Below are positions 23,227 through 31,136 of a stretch of DNA of 35,855 nucleotides, piece by piece. Made by a program: the position numbers and the translations under genes. Source of the DNA: an uncultured Clostridia bacterium (lineage in GTDB: Bacteria > Bacillota > Clostridia > Christensenellales > Borkfalkiaceae); contig CANRIY010000002.1 in NCBI GenBank assembly GCA_947630775.1, positions 1 through 35,855 on the forward strand, given 5' to 3'. Numbering within the stretch: the first letter of the stretch is position 1; each line of letters begins with the position of its first letter. The notes below the pieces were generated by a model that saw nothing but the letters and a program-made list of their open reading frames with translations, did no database searches and was not told where the DNA came from.

Positions 23227-23255
23227 ATTATACTATATTTGCGCTTTACTTTCAA
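23227..23255 (-). promoter_or_regulatory. Promoter of the glycogen operon
   Basis: Minus strand TTGAAA (23255-23250), exactly 17 bp, TATAAT (23232-23227). The leader to the glgB ATG is about 60 nt. No obvious operator palindrome or catabolite-control site overlaps it. Confidence 0.8.
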
Positions 23256-23286
23256 TACCAAATTTTAATTTTTCTTCCCTTTTTCC

Positions 23287-23312
23287 AAAAAAATCCTCCG
23301 CGTAGCGGAGGA
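23287..23312 (-). terminator. Terminator of murC
   Basis: Minus-strand stem TCCTCCGC / GCGGAGGA with a 3-nt loop (23312-23294), followed by a run of seven T (23293-23287). It separates murC from the glycogen operon. Confidence 0.87.
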
Positions 23313-23316
23313 AAAT

Positions 23317-24636
23317 TCACAGGATGCTCTTTGCAACGTCGTAGATGTCTCCCGCGCCGAGCACGAGGACCATATCCCCCTGCTTTACCCGCGAAAGAAG
23401 GGTCATGCGGAGCCTCTCGGGGGAAGAGATATAGGCGGCCGTCGGGAGATTGCCGGCAAGGCGGACGGCACTGCCTTCGAAGTCGAAGGCTTCGCGCGCC
23501 GCATACGTCTTGTAGATGATCGGAGACTCCGCTTTTGAGAGGACTTCCACAAATTCGTCCATAAGATCGCGCGTCCGCGTGTAAGTGTGCGGCTGAAAAA
23601 CCAAATGGACCTTCCCCTCCGTGATCCGCTGTGCCGTGACGAGCGTCGCTGCGATCTCCCGCGGATGATGGGCATAGTCGCAGACGAGGGGCGCGCCCTT
23701 CAGTTCCCCCACCTTTTCGAAACGCCTTCCGACGCCGCGGAAAGACGAGATCCCCGCCTTGATCTCCTCTGCGGAAAGCCCGAGAAGGCGGGCGCCCGCA
23801 TACGCCGCAAGCGCATTCATGACATGGACGATCCCAACGACGCGGAGTTTCATGCGGATCATCGGGATCCCGTTCTCCTCTACCGTGAAGGCATACCGTT
23901 CCCCGTCGCTTCTGAGGCAGGAAGCGCGGATCTCCCCGTTATGCAGTCCGAAGGAAAGCGCATGCGGGATGGAGCGGGCAAAGACGTCATCCGCGTTGAC
24001 GACCGCCTTTTCGGCTTTTGCCGCAAAGTCACGGTATGCGTCCTGCAACTCCTCTTTCGTCTTATAGCAATCCGTATGGTCGCGGTCGCAATTCAGAACA
24101 AGCCCGACTTCGCTGTCGAGATGAAGAAAACTGCGGCGGAATTCGCATGCTTCCGTGACGAAATACTCTCCCCCCGTGCTGTGAAAATTCCCGAGATCGA
24201 GGTCTTCTCCGCCGATATGGGAAGCAAACGGCTTTTTGCTCTCGGCAAAGATATGGGCGAGCATGGAGCTCGTCGTCGTCTTTCCGTGGCACCCCGCGAC
24301 GGAGACGACGTGCGGATAGTTTTTTGCGACGATCCCGAGCAGTTCCGCACGGGAAAGGATCCTTTTCCCTGCCTTTCGGGCACGGACGAGCTGCCTGTTC
24401 GTCGGAAGGATCGCTCCCGTTAAGATCACGGTGTTTTCGGTGATTTCTTCCTCTTCGCCGATAGAGACAGGGATCCCGCAGGCGCGGAGTTTCCGCGTGA
24501 AATGCCCCTCGGATGCGTCGCTTCCGCGGACGGCGACCCCCTTTTCTTTGAGAAGCTGTGCGAGTGCACTCATGCTCACGCCGCCTATTCCTATGAAATA
24601 ACAGCCCGTAATGACCTCGGAATCGATACAAAACAT
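23317..24636 (-). CDS. murC: UDP-N-acetylmuramate-L-alanine ligase
   Basis: ATP-dependent ligase that adds the first amino acid (L-Ala) to UDP-MurNAc in peptidoglycan synthesis, in the cytoplasm. The 439-aa product has the N-terminal Rossmann loop FIGIGGVSMSALA (residues 14-26), the ATP loop GCHGKTTTS (115-123) and the central NCDRDHTDCY segment near 182-191. The C-terminal domain contains the typical DYAHHPREI motif. The start is ATG 24636 with AGGA about 8 bases upstream. It stands alone: spoVG diverges from it, and a terminator follows. Confidence 0.96.
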   Translation of the reverse strand: MFCIDSEVITGCYFIGIGGVSMSALAQLLKEKGVAVRGSDASEGHFTRKLRACGIPVSIGEEEEITENTVILTGAILPTNRQLVRARKAGKRILSRAELLGIVAKNYPHVVSVAGCHGKTTTSSMLAHIFAESKKPFASHIGGEDLDLGNFHSTGGEYFVTEACEFRRSFLHLDSEVGLVLNCDRDHTDCYKTKEELQDAYRDFAAKAEKAVVNADDVFARSIPHALSFGLHNGEIRASCLRSDGERYAFTVEENGIPMIRMKLRVVGIVHVMNALAAYAGARLLGLSAEEIKAGISSFRGVGRRFEKVGELKGAPLVCDYAHHPREIAATLVTAQRITEGKVHLVFQPHTYTRTRDLMDEFVEVLSKAESPIIYKTYAAREAFDFEGSAVRLAGNLPTAAYISSPERLRMTLLSRVKQGDMVLVLGAGDIYDVAKSIL

Positions 24637-24718
24637 GCTTTATCCTATTCCGCAACATAAAAATTTGGTGAAATTTTCTCTAATTTAACTAAATTTTTTC
24701 GATAACTATTGAATTATT

Positions 24719-24749
24719 CGGAAAAATGTGGTAACATTGTGAATATAAA
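24719..24749 (+). promoter_or_regulatory. SigH-like promoter of spoVG
   Basis: CGGAAAAAT (24719-24727), 13 bp, GAATAT (24741-24746). This resembles the SigH consensus AGGAWWT-N12-14-GAAT, and Bacillus spoVG is the classic SigH target. No good SigA pair is visible in the same gap. Confidence 0.6.
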
Positions 24750-24770
24750 AATACATTTGGAGGGATACCT

Positions 24771-25052
24771 ATGAAAGTTGGAGATGTGAGGATACGTCAG
24801 GTACGCCATTCGGATGGAAAACTTCGAGCCGTGGCGTCTATTACGATCGATGAATGCTTCGTCGTGCATGACATCAGAATTTTTGAGCGCGAGGGAACGC
24901 TCCTCGTCGCCATGCCGAGCAGAAAATCATCGGACGGCGGTTATAAAGATATCGCGCACCCCCTCAATACGGAGACGCGCGAATATATTCAGGGCGTGAT
25001 CCTTGACGCTTACAAAAAGTTCCTTGAAGAACAAACGACAGATGCGGAGTAA
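24771..25052 (+). CDS. spoVG: SpoVG, RNA/DNA-binding regulator
   Basis: Small nucleic-acid-binding regulator known for roles in septation and sporulation in Bacillus and virulence in Staphylococcus. The 93-aa product matches the family over its full length. The N-terminal strand VGDVRIRQVR is followed by LRAVASITIDECFVVHDIRIFE (about residues 19-40). The highly conserved MPSRKSSDGGYKDIAHPLN-like stretch is at about 49-67, then a terminal helix. TTGGAGGGA is a strong SD. A SigH-like promoter lies directly upstream. It is monocistronic and ends in a GC-rich terminator. Confidence 0.97.
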   Translation: MKVGDVRIRQVRHSDGKLRAVASITIDECFVVHDIRIFEREGTLLVAMPSRKSSDGGYKDIAHPLNTETREYIQGVILDAYKKFLEEQTTDAE

Positions 25053-25056
25053 AAGT

Positions 25057-25088
25057 CCCCGCCGGTGATACCGGCGGGGCTCAATTTT
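25057..25088. terminator. Terminator shared by spoVG and coaE
   Basis: Perfect 9-bp stem CCCCGCCGG (25057-25065) / CCGGCGGGG (25071-25079), loop TGATA, then CTCAATTTTT on the + strand. The minus side has ACTTTTACTCC, so it also closes the convergent coaE. Confidence 0.85.
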
Positions 25089-25666
25089 TATAGGCCGAGC
25101 AAGGAGAGCGCTTTTTTTACGATGATACGGAGTTCTTCCTGCGAACCGTTGTTTTCGATGCGGATGACCCCTTTCTTCCGCCGTTCCTCATCGGGAAGCT
25201 GTGCGGAGATGCGGCGGGAAATTTCCGCCTCGGACAGCCCGTCCCGCGCCATCACCGAACTTATCCTCAGATCCTCGTCCCGTTCGACGGTAAGGATCCC
25301 GTCGAACAGATTTTCATATTTCCCTTCGAACAGGAGCGGAACTTCGGCAAAGGATACGGCATGCGCATTCATCTGCGCAAAGAGTTCTTCCATAATGCGC
25401 GGATGGGAAATCGCCTCAAGCCTGCGGCGGGCATTCATATCCACAAACACGAACGCGGCGATCAGTTTTTTAACGGGCTCCCCATCTTTGACACAGGTCG
25501 GAAACAGCTTCTTGACCGCCTCGAGATACTCCTTGTCTTTCCAGAGCGCCCTCGAGATCTCATCGCAGGAAAAAACGGGGTAGCCGAACTCTTTCAGGAT
25601 CCCGCAAACGGCGGTTTTCCCGCTTCCGATCCCGCCCGTCACGGCATATTTTTTACTTTGCATCAT
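25088..25666 (-). CDS. coaE: Dephospho-CoA kinase
   Basis: Last enzyme of coenzyme A synthesis: phosphorylates the 3'-hydroxyl of dephospho-CoA using ATP. The 192-aa length is typical. The P-loop TGGIGSGKTAV is at residues 10-20, the CDEISR segment is near 35-40 and the lid/core region HPRIMEELFAQM follows near 88-99. The VPLLFEGKYENLFD motif (normally PLLFE) is present. Its first 14 bases overlap the end of polA, so it is co-transcribed and coupled with polA, an arrangement common in Firmicutes. Confidence 0.95.
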   Translation of the reverse strand: MMQSKKYAVTGGIGSGKTAVCGILKEFGYPVFSCDEISRALWKDKEYLEAVKKLFPTCVKDGEPVKKLIAAFVFVDMNARRRLEAISHPRIMEELFAQMNAHAVSFAEVPLLFEGKYENLFDGILTVERDEDLRISSVMARDGLSEAEISRRISAQLPDEERRKKGVIRIENNGSQEELRIIVKKALSLLGL

Positions 25667-28199
25667 ACCAACTCTTCCCGACGGAGACCTCGGCGATGAG
25701 CGGAACGTTCAGTTCCACCGCCTTCTCCATCTCCTCTTTTAAGATCTTCTTTGCCTGCTCCGTCTCTTCGATGGGAACGTCGAGGATCAATTCATCGTGT
25801 ACCTGAAGGACGAGCATCGCCCGCATCCCCTCCTGCTTCAACCGTTTACAGACCGATAGCATCGCGATCTTGATGATGTCCGCCGCGCTCCCCTGAAGGG
25901 GCATGTTCATGGCGGCGCGTTCCCCGAACGACCGCTGGTTGAAATTGGGGGATTTCAGCTCTGGAATATAACGTTTTCTGCCCAAAATGGTCTTGACGTA
26001 CCCGTTTTCTTTGGCAAAACGTACGTTCTCATCCATATATTGTTTGACTTCGGGATTCGCCTCGAAATATCGGTTGATGTAACTTTGCGCTTCCGTTTGC
26101 GTTGTCCCGATGTCCTTGGCGAGCCCGAACGCGCTCATTCCGTAAATGATCCCGAAATTCACGCTCTTGGCGCGTCTCCGCTGCAAGGGCGTCACTTCGG
26201 AAATGGGCACGCCGAAGACGAGGGAAGCCGTGGCGGCATGGATATCGTCCCCCCGCCTGTATGCTTCCATGAGTTTGCGGCAGCCCGAAAAATGCGCAAG
26301 GAGCCTGAGCTCGATCTGGGAATAATCCGCGTCCACAAAGACGTGCCCGGGGCGGGCGATAAAGAGTTTCCTCAGTTCCCTGCCCTCGTCCGTTTTAACG
26401 GGAATGTTCTGCAGGTTCGGGTTCGCGCTCGAAAGCCTTCCCGTCGTCGTCATCGTCTGGTTGTACGTCGTATGGATGACCCCTCCCGTGACGAGCGGAC
26501 GGATCCCGTCGATGTAAGTCGATTGAAGCTTTTGGATCTCGCGGTAACGGAGGATCAGGCGGACGATCTCGTGCTCTTCCGCAAGACGTTCCAAGACGTC
26601 CGCGCTTGTCGAATACCCGCCGCGCGAATTCCTCTTCGCCCCCTTCGGATCGTAACCGAGTTTGTCGAAGAGAACTTCGGAAAGCTGGAAAGGCGAATTG
26701 ATATTAAAATTCTCGACGCCCGCGAGCGTATAGATCTGTTCGGACAAAACGGCAAGCTCGCGCGTGAATTTTTCGGAAAATTCGGGGAATTTATCGGTAT
26801 CCACACACACGCCCGCCCGTTCCATGTCGAAAAGGACATTGATCAGCGGGAGTTCGATGTTGCGGTAGAGCTCCTCTTCCGCCGATCCCTTCGTCTTTTC
26901 GGCCGCCTCGCGGTAGGCGAGCATGAGTCCGTACGCACTGTTTTCATCCGAAAGATCGTAATCTTTGACAAACTGCGAAGGGCTCACGAGCCGAAGATTG
27001 GAGTCCGCGAGATAGCGAAGGAGCGAGACGTCTTCGACGCGGCATCCTATCCCGACGCCGATCTCCGCAAAACGGTGGAGAAGATATTTGAGATCGGGAA
27101 CGATCGCGAGCCGCCCGCCCGAGAACAGTTCTTCGATGACGGGGAGAAGCTCGCCGAAGAAAAAGCCGTTTTGCAAAAAATTCTCGCGCAATGGGAAAAT
27201 GTACTCGGTTTTTCCCGAAAATATGTGGCAGGCTCTCTCTTCAAGACAGAATGAAAACTCTTTGATCCCGGGGATCAGCGCCAAAAAACTCCCGATATCG
27301 GTGCAATTTACGGTATCGACGGATATTTTTTTCGTCTGTACGAAATATTCGTTATCCACGAGCGAGCGGAATTCGAGCCTCGAAAAATATTCGCGCGCCG
27401 CTTCGGGGAAGGGAAGGGTCAGCGTGCAGTCCTCCAAGGCCGTATCGAGCGGCACGTTCAGATCGATCGTCGCGAGCGTGTGCGAAAGATCCGCCATCGC
27501 CTTCCCCTCTTCGAGCCTCCTTTTCAGGGATGCGGAGAGTTCATCCAAATGGCGGTAGATCTCCTCTACGGTGCCGTAGCGGCGCAGAAGTTCCATGGCG
27601 CTCTTGGGCCCCACCCCCCTGACACCGGGAATGTTATCCGAAGTGTCGCCCATGAGTGCCTTCTCTTCGATGATCTGGAGAGGCGTAAGACCGACTTTCA
27701 CGTAAAAATTCTCGTTTGAGAGGAGATCGATCTCCGTTACGCCCCGCTTGGTAAAACAGACGCTCACATGCTCGTTGACGAGCTGGTAGGAGTCCCTGTC
27801 TCCCGTATAAATCAAAATATCGGTATCGGGGAACTTGCGGGAGAGCGTCCCGATCACGTCGTCCGCCTCGAATCCCTCTTTTTCAACGATGCAGATCCGC
27901 ATGGCGCGGAGCGCCTCTTTCAGCATAGGCACCTGTACGGCAAGTTCTTCAGGCATGGGCGAACGGGTCGCCTTGTATCCGTCGTACATCTTATGGCGGA
28001 ATGTGGGCGCATGAAGGTCGAACGCGACCGCAAAATATTCGGGCGAGACCGTATCGATGATCTTAAAAATGAGCTTTACAAACCCGAAAATGCCGTTTGT
28101 CGGGACACCGTCTTTGGTCGTGAAGATGTTCATCGCATAAAAAGCCCTGTTCAAAAGACTGTTGCCGTCCACAAGAACAAGTTTTTTTCTTTCGCCCAT
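25653..28199 (-). CDS. polA: DNA polymerase I
   Basis: Replication/repair polymerase that removes RNA primers and fills gaps. The 848-aa product has the 5' nuclease domain (about residues 1-290, starting LVLVDGNSLLNRAFYAM). A 3'-5' exonuclease fold follows at about 300-460, and the polymerase carries motif A DADYSQIELRLLAHFSG, motif B RRRAKSVNFGIIYGMSAFGLA and motif C LQVHDELILDVP. The exonuclease fold lacks the usual DxE metal ligands (FCLEERA where FDTET would be expected), so proofreading is probably lost, as in several Firmicute PolA enzymes. I prefer ATG 28199 because GAGGTG is its SD; a GTG at 28208 would lie within that SD. Confidence 0.97.
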   Translation of the reverse strand: MGERKKLVLVDGNSLLNRAFYAMNIFTTKDGVPTNGIFGFVKLIFKIIDTVSPEYFAVAFDLHAPTFRHKMYDGYKATRSPMPEELAVQVPMLKEALRAMRICIVEKEGFEADDVIGTLSRKFPDTDILIYTGDRDSYQLVNEHVSVCFTKRGVTEIDLLSNENFYVKVGLTPLQIIEEKALMGDTSDNIPGVRGVGPKSAMELLRRYGTVEEIYRHLDELSASLKRRLEEGKAMADLSHTLATIDLNVPLDTALEDCTLTLPFPEAAREYFSRLEFRSLVDNEYFVQTKKISVDTVNCTDIGSFLALIPGIKEFSFCLEERACHIFSGKTEYIFPLRENFLQNGFFFGELLPVIEELFSGGRLAIVPDLKYLLHRFAEIGVGIGCRVEDVSLLRYLADSNLRLVSPSQFVKDYDLSDENSAYGLMLAYREAAEKTKGSAEEELYRNIELPLINVLFDMERAGVCVDTDKFPEFSEKFTRELAVLSEQIYTLAGVENFNINSPFQLSEVLFDKLGYDPKGAKRNSRGGYSTSADVLERLAEEHEIVRLILRYREIQKLQSTYIDGIRPLVTGGVIHTTYNQTMTTTGRLSSANPNLQNIPVKTDEGRELRKLFIARPGHVFVDADYSQIELRLLAHFSGCRKLMEAYRRGDDIHAATASLVFGVPISEVTPLQRRRAKSVNFGIIYGMSAFGLAKDIGTTQTEAQSYINRYFEANPEVKQYMDENVRFAKENGYVKTILGRKRYIPELKSPNFNQRSFGERAAMNMPLQGSAADIIKIAMLSVCKRLKQEGMRAMLVLQVHDELILDVPIEETEQAKKILKEEMEKAVELNVPLIAEVSVGKSWYDAK

Positions 28200-28267
28200 A
28201 TGATTCACCTCTTTTCGGATATTGTATCATGCTTTTGTTTTTTTTGCAAGAAAATCAGGGAAATCGC

Positions 28268-28296
28268 TTGCTTTTTTCCTGACTTTATTATATAAT
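28268..28296 (+). promoter_or_regulatory. Promoter of tRNA-Leu
   Basis: TTGCTT (28268-28273), 17 bp, TATAAT (28291-28296); the tRNA begins 11 bases after the -10 box. Confidence 0.82.
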
Positions 28297-28307
28297 TCGG
28301 TTGTTGC

Positions 28308-28394
28308 GCCGGTGTGGTGGAATTGGCAGACGCGCTGGACTCAAAATCCTGTGGTAGTGATACCGTATCGGTTCGACCCCGATCACCGGCACCA
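28308..28394 (+). tRNA. tRNA-Leu (anticodon CAA)
   Basis: Acceptor stem GCCGGTG (28308-28314) pairs with CACCGGC (28384-28390). The anticodon loop CTCAAAA gives CAA, which reads UUG. A long variable arm typical of a class II tRNA is present, the T-loop reads GGTTCGACCCC, and the CCA end is encoded (28392-28394). Its own promoter and terminator flank it. Confidence 0.95.
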
Positions 28395-28395
28395 A

Positions 28396-28424
28396 AAAAG
28401 GCACCCCAAAAGGGTGCCTTTTTT
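28396..28424 (+). terminator. Terminator of tRNA-Leu
   Basis: GGCACCC (28400-28406) / GGGTGCC (28412-28418), short loop CAAAA, then TTTTTT. An A-run on the other side makes it potentially bidirectional. Confidence 0.88.
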
Positions 28425-28550
28425 GGTGCCGTGAAGGGATCGGACAGTTCCGTTCAACCCAAATCGTAAAACTAACGTGAACTTTTCCAAAACGAATTTC
28501 TTGCTGTATCAAATTTATACCAAAACCCATTGCCGGTCACGCGAGAAGGC

Positions 28551-28958
28551 TCAGATCCTTTCGAGCAATTCTTCGGGCTTGATCGCCGTGACTTTGCTGC
28601 CATTGAAATCCTTGATGTTTCGTGTAACGATATAATCGGCGCGGATCCGTTTTGCGGCAACGCTCTGGAGAGCGTCCTCAAAATCCCCGAATCCAAGGGC
28701 GGCAGCCTTCTTTAAATCGTCCTTTTTCAGATCTGCGATCCCGAGGAGTAGCGAAATTTGCCCGATCACCTCTTTTACGCGCTCCGCATCGAGTTCCTTG
28801 CGCATGATATAGACGATGTTCGGGATAGAGAGCGCGGAGACATAGCCCTCGATCTTCCCGATCTCGCAGAGTTTCAAGATCTTGGCGGATGCGTCAACGT
28901 AGGGCGTGCGATTCGTGAGAACATCCAAAAGAACATTCGTATCAATCAAGATTTTCAT
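28551..28958 (-). CDS. PIN-domain ribonuclease toxin (VapC-like)
   Basis: Predicted RNase toxin of a type II toxin-antitoxin pair. The 135-aa product has the PIN fold acidic residues: Asp6 in LIDTNVLLD, Asp92/Asp95 in GDFEDALQ, and Asp117 in TRNIKDF. It is translated from within the antitoxin gene (17-base overlap), the normal antitoxin-first order. It is PIN_3-like rather than the compact VapC of pathogens. The target RNA is unknown. The pair sits after the tRNA-Leu gene, a common insertion neighbourhood, but no integrase is present. Confidence 0.88.
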   Translation of the reverse strand: MKILIDTNVLLDVLTNRTPYVDASAKILKLCEIGKIEGYVSALSIPNIVYIMRKELDAERVKEVIGQISLLLGIADLKKDDLKKAAALGFGDFEDALQSVAAKRIRADYIVTRNIKDFNGSKVTAIKPEELLERI

Positions 28959-29175
28959 ACTTCTTTCTCCGTTCCTCGCGCATTTCCTTATCGTTATAAG
29001 CGCCTCTCAGGATTCCTGTCAGCGAATCTGTGAGAAAAGAAACGGTTTTGTCGCGGGAAATCAGCCTTGCCACTTCCTTCCCGTTGCGAAGGATCACAAC
29101 ATCATTTCCCGCCTGAACATATTGAAGATATTTTCCGAAGTTGTTCTGGATCTCGGTAGCCGATACTGTCGTCAT
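28942..29175 (-). CDS. Phd/YefM-family antitoxin
   Basis: 77-aa DNA-binding antitoxin. The N-terminal Phd/YefM fold is clear: SATEIQNNFGKYLQYVQAG (residues 5-23) followed by DVVILRNGKEVARLI (25-39). The C-terminal Arg/Glu-rich tail (about 58-77) would neutralise the PIN toxin encoded downstream. GGGGTG precedes the ATG. An operator palindrome overlaps the promoter, which fits autorepression by the antitoxin or toxin-antitoxin complex. Phd-type antitoxin with PIN toxin is a mixed but well-known pairing. Confidence 0.9.
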   Translation of the reverse strand: MTTVSATEIQNNFGKYLQYVQAGNDVVILRNGKEVARLISRDKTVSFLTDSLTGILRGAYNDKEMREERRKKYENLD

Positions 29176-29197
29176 CGTAGATCACCCCCTATATTAT

Positions 29198-29234
29198 CTA
29201 AAATCAGTATATCCGATTTTAGCAATTTCGTCAA
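29198..29234 (-). promoter_or_regulatory. Toxin-antitoxin promoter with operator palindrome
   Basis: Minus strand TTGACG (29234-29229), 17 bp, TATACT (29211-29206). The perfect inverted repeat CTAAAATC (29198-29205) / GATTTTAG (29215-29222) straddles the -10 box, the expected place for an autorepressor. Confidence 0.82.
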
Positions 29235-29291
29235 CTGTTTTTTGAAAATTTCTTTTCTGCCGCGGGACGGGAGAATTGCCCGCACATTATG

Positions 29292-29320
29292 TTGATATTT
29301 TTGTCACAATATGCTATAAT
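29292..29320 (+). promoter_or_regulatory. Promoter of the DUF1848 gene
   Basis: TTGATA (29292-29297), 17 bp, TATAAT (29315-29320). The leader carries GGGGGA ahead of the ATG at 29349. Confidence 0.82.
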
Positions 29321-29348
29321 GCTTCCTATAAAAATTGGGGGAAAACCG

Positions 29349-30293
29349 ATGATCTTGAACGTGGGACTCAGAACGGATATCGTTCATCACTATCATGAGT
29401 GGCTCTTCAACCGTTTCGACGAGGGATTCGTCTATGCGCGGAATCCCCTCTTCGGGAACCGCGTCAATATTTATGAACTTACGCCCGAAAAAATCGACGC
29501 GGTGATCTTCTGCTCCAAGAATTATACGCCCGTCCTCGATAAAATCGGGCGGATCACAGGCCGTTTCCGCACCTATTTTTTCTATACGGTAACGGGATAT
29601 GAGCAAGATCTCGAGCCCGCCTCTCCCCCTATACAGGAACGGGTCGAGTCGCTAAAAGAGCTCTCGAAGATCGTCGGGAAAGAAAAACTCGTCTGGCGGT
29701 ACGACCCTGTTCTGCTCACAAAAAAATATACAATAGCACGGCACATGGAGACATTTGCGGCGCTTTCCGAAGAGATCGCGCCATACGTGGGCGGCGCCGT
29801 ATTCTCCTTTGTGGAGATGTTCATCAAAATCGGGCAGCGCATTCCCGACGTGGAAATTATGACGAAGGTGCAAAAACATGAGATCGCAAAGGTTTTGGGG
29901 GGAATTGCGCAAAAAAACCGTCTCCCTTTACAAATCTGCTGCGCGGAGACGGGTTACGAGGAATACGGGATCAAGCGTACGGGCTGCGTCACCCTCGATG
30001 CGCTGGGACGGGCGAATAAATGCAGTTTCCGCTCGATGCCGCACCTCGGAAATAAAGCCGGTTGCCAGTGCATCGTCAGCCGCGACATCGGATGGTATGA
30101 TTCATGCCCGAGCGAATGCAAATATTGCAACGCGAACAGAGGGATCGAAAACGTCCGCGATAATTTTCTCCGCCATGATCCCGCCTCCCCCCTTCTCATC
30201 GGACACATCCATAAGAACGACCAACTGATGCACGGAGTCCAGAACAGTTTTCTGCTGCACGACGGCAGACAGATCTCCCTCTTCGATCTGTAA
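29349..30293 (+). CDS. DUF1848 family protein with radical-SAM-like cysteine motif
   Basis: 314-aa member of a family of unknown function, recognised by the N-terminal segment with YARNP (about residues 29-33) and by IYELTPEKIDAVIFCSKNYTP-like sequence at 41-61. C253-x3-C257-x2-C260 near the C-terminus is the radical-SAM cluster spacing. Additional cysteines at 197-198, 213, 225, 239 and 241 could bind a second metal. The radical-SAM motif is normally N-terminal, so the enzyme type is uncertain. ATG 29349 with GGGGGA is chosen; the frame is open to 29289, but that lies upstream of the promoter -35. It is probably monocistronic. Confidence 0.85.
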   Translation: MILNVGLRTDIVHHYHEWLFNRFDEGFVYARNPLFGNRVNIYELTPEKIDAVIFCSKNYTPVLDKIGRITGRFRTYFFYTVTGYEQDLEPASPPIQERVESLKELSKIVGKEKLVWRYDPVLLTKKYTIARHMETFAALSEEIAPYVGGAVFSFVEMFIKIGQRIPDVEIMTKVQKHEIAKVLGGIAQKNRLPLQICCAETGYEEYGIKRTGCVTLDALGRANKCSFRSMPHLGNKAGCQCIVSRDIGWYDSCPSECKYCNANRGIENVRDNFLRHDPASPLLIGHIHKNDQLMHGVQNSFLLHDGRQISLFDL

Positions 30294-30310
30294 AAGATCC
30301 GCTGTACTGC

Positions 30311-30961
30311 TCACTCCTCCACGATCCGGACAGAGTACTTTTCGTCGAGACCACGCTCTTTCAAAAAGGCATTGAACTCGGTAGCAAGCTGCTCTGCGGA
30401 GTATTCGGCGGGTTTTGCGTTCGGTGTTACGCTGTGCGCACGGATGCTTGCTTGCGTCTTGGCGTGAAGTTCGTCAAGTTTTTTAGCGGTGTCCGCGTTT
30501 GCGTTCTTCGCGCCACGCTTGATGCTCTCGATCACAAAACGGCACTTTGCCTTGAAGCCTTTGGTGTGCAAAAACTCTTTGAACTCTCTGTTCTCTTCAG
30601 AGTTTTTCACGGCCTCGATATTCGCTTTGTCCTGCTCCTTTTGACGGCGGGCGTTTTCGCCCATTTGCTCGAACGCCACCTTGAATTTTGCGACGATGCC
30701 TTTGGTATGGCAAAATTCCTCGAATTGCTTCGTGATCTCTTCTTGACTGACCGCATAATCTGCATTGTAGTTTTCCATTTTCTTTTTTCTCCTTATTTCT
30801 ATAAATTTTTTATTTTTTTCGGAATGTTTTAAGAGAATTCCGAACTGCTCTTCATAGGTCGTTGCCGAAAGAAACTCCCGAAGATCGTCCGGTGTGAGCA
30901 CCGTATCTTCATCGGGTTCCGCTTCCGCCGATAACTTTATGATTTCGATTTTCTTTGCCAT
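30311..30961 (-). CDS. Unknown protein with three internal F-x2-F-x3-[KR]G repeats and a possible internal start
   Basis: Unrecognised, 216 aa, highly charged and helical. Three copies of a short module occur at residues 79-98, 127-146 and 195-214. Each has the form [QE]F-x2-F-x3-[KR]G-x3-K followed by an aromatic or Cys, for example EFKEFLHTKG. Charged linkers separate them. A first acidic segment (about 15-30) is followed by a basic RRKKK at 57-61. Met62 (base 30778) is preceded by AAGGAG with a 10-base spacing, better than the SD of the first ATG, so a 155-aa form could be made separately. It is divergent from the TetR gene and convergent with the DUF1848 gene. No function can be assigned. 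Confidence 0.65.
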   Translation of the reverse strand: MAKKIEIIKLSAEAEPDEDTVLTPDDLREFLSATTYEEQFGILLKHSEKNKKFIEIRRKKKMENYNADYAVSQEEITKQFEEFCHTKGIVAKFKVAFEQMGENARRQKEQDKANIEAVKNSEENREFKEFLHTKGFKAKCRFVIESIKRGAKNANADTAKKLDELHAKTQASIRAHSVTPNAKPAEYSAEQLATEFNAFLKERGLDEKYSVRIVEE

Positions 30962-31087
30962 TTTGCCACTCCGCATTCTCAATAAAAGTTTAACACCGTA
31001 TTGTGCAAAATACCACAACATAAATCGCGAAAAGTGTTGGTTTCAAAGAAGAAAATCCGATTTAATTTCTCAAATGTCGTTTTACGG

Positions 31088-31116
31088 TTGTAACTTACGG
31101 AAAAATTTGATATAAT
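31088..31116 (+). promoter_or_regulatory. Promoter of the TetR gene
   Basis: TTGTAA (31088-31093), 17 bp, TATAAT (31111-31116), then AAAGGAGA before the ATG at 31137. No clear TetR operator palindrome is seen in the 175-bp divergent gap. Confidence 0.8.
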
Positions 31117-31136
31117 GCGAAGAAAGGAGACCGCCA

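Noticed and set aside
24691-24727. Sequence resembling the recombinase arm (TATTCGGAAAA) upstream of spoVG
   Set aside because: It shares 10 of 11 bases with one arm but has no inverted partner with a 6-bp gap and is better explained as part of the SigH-like promoter.
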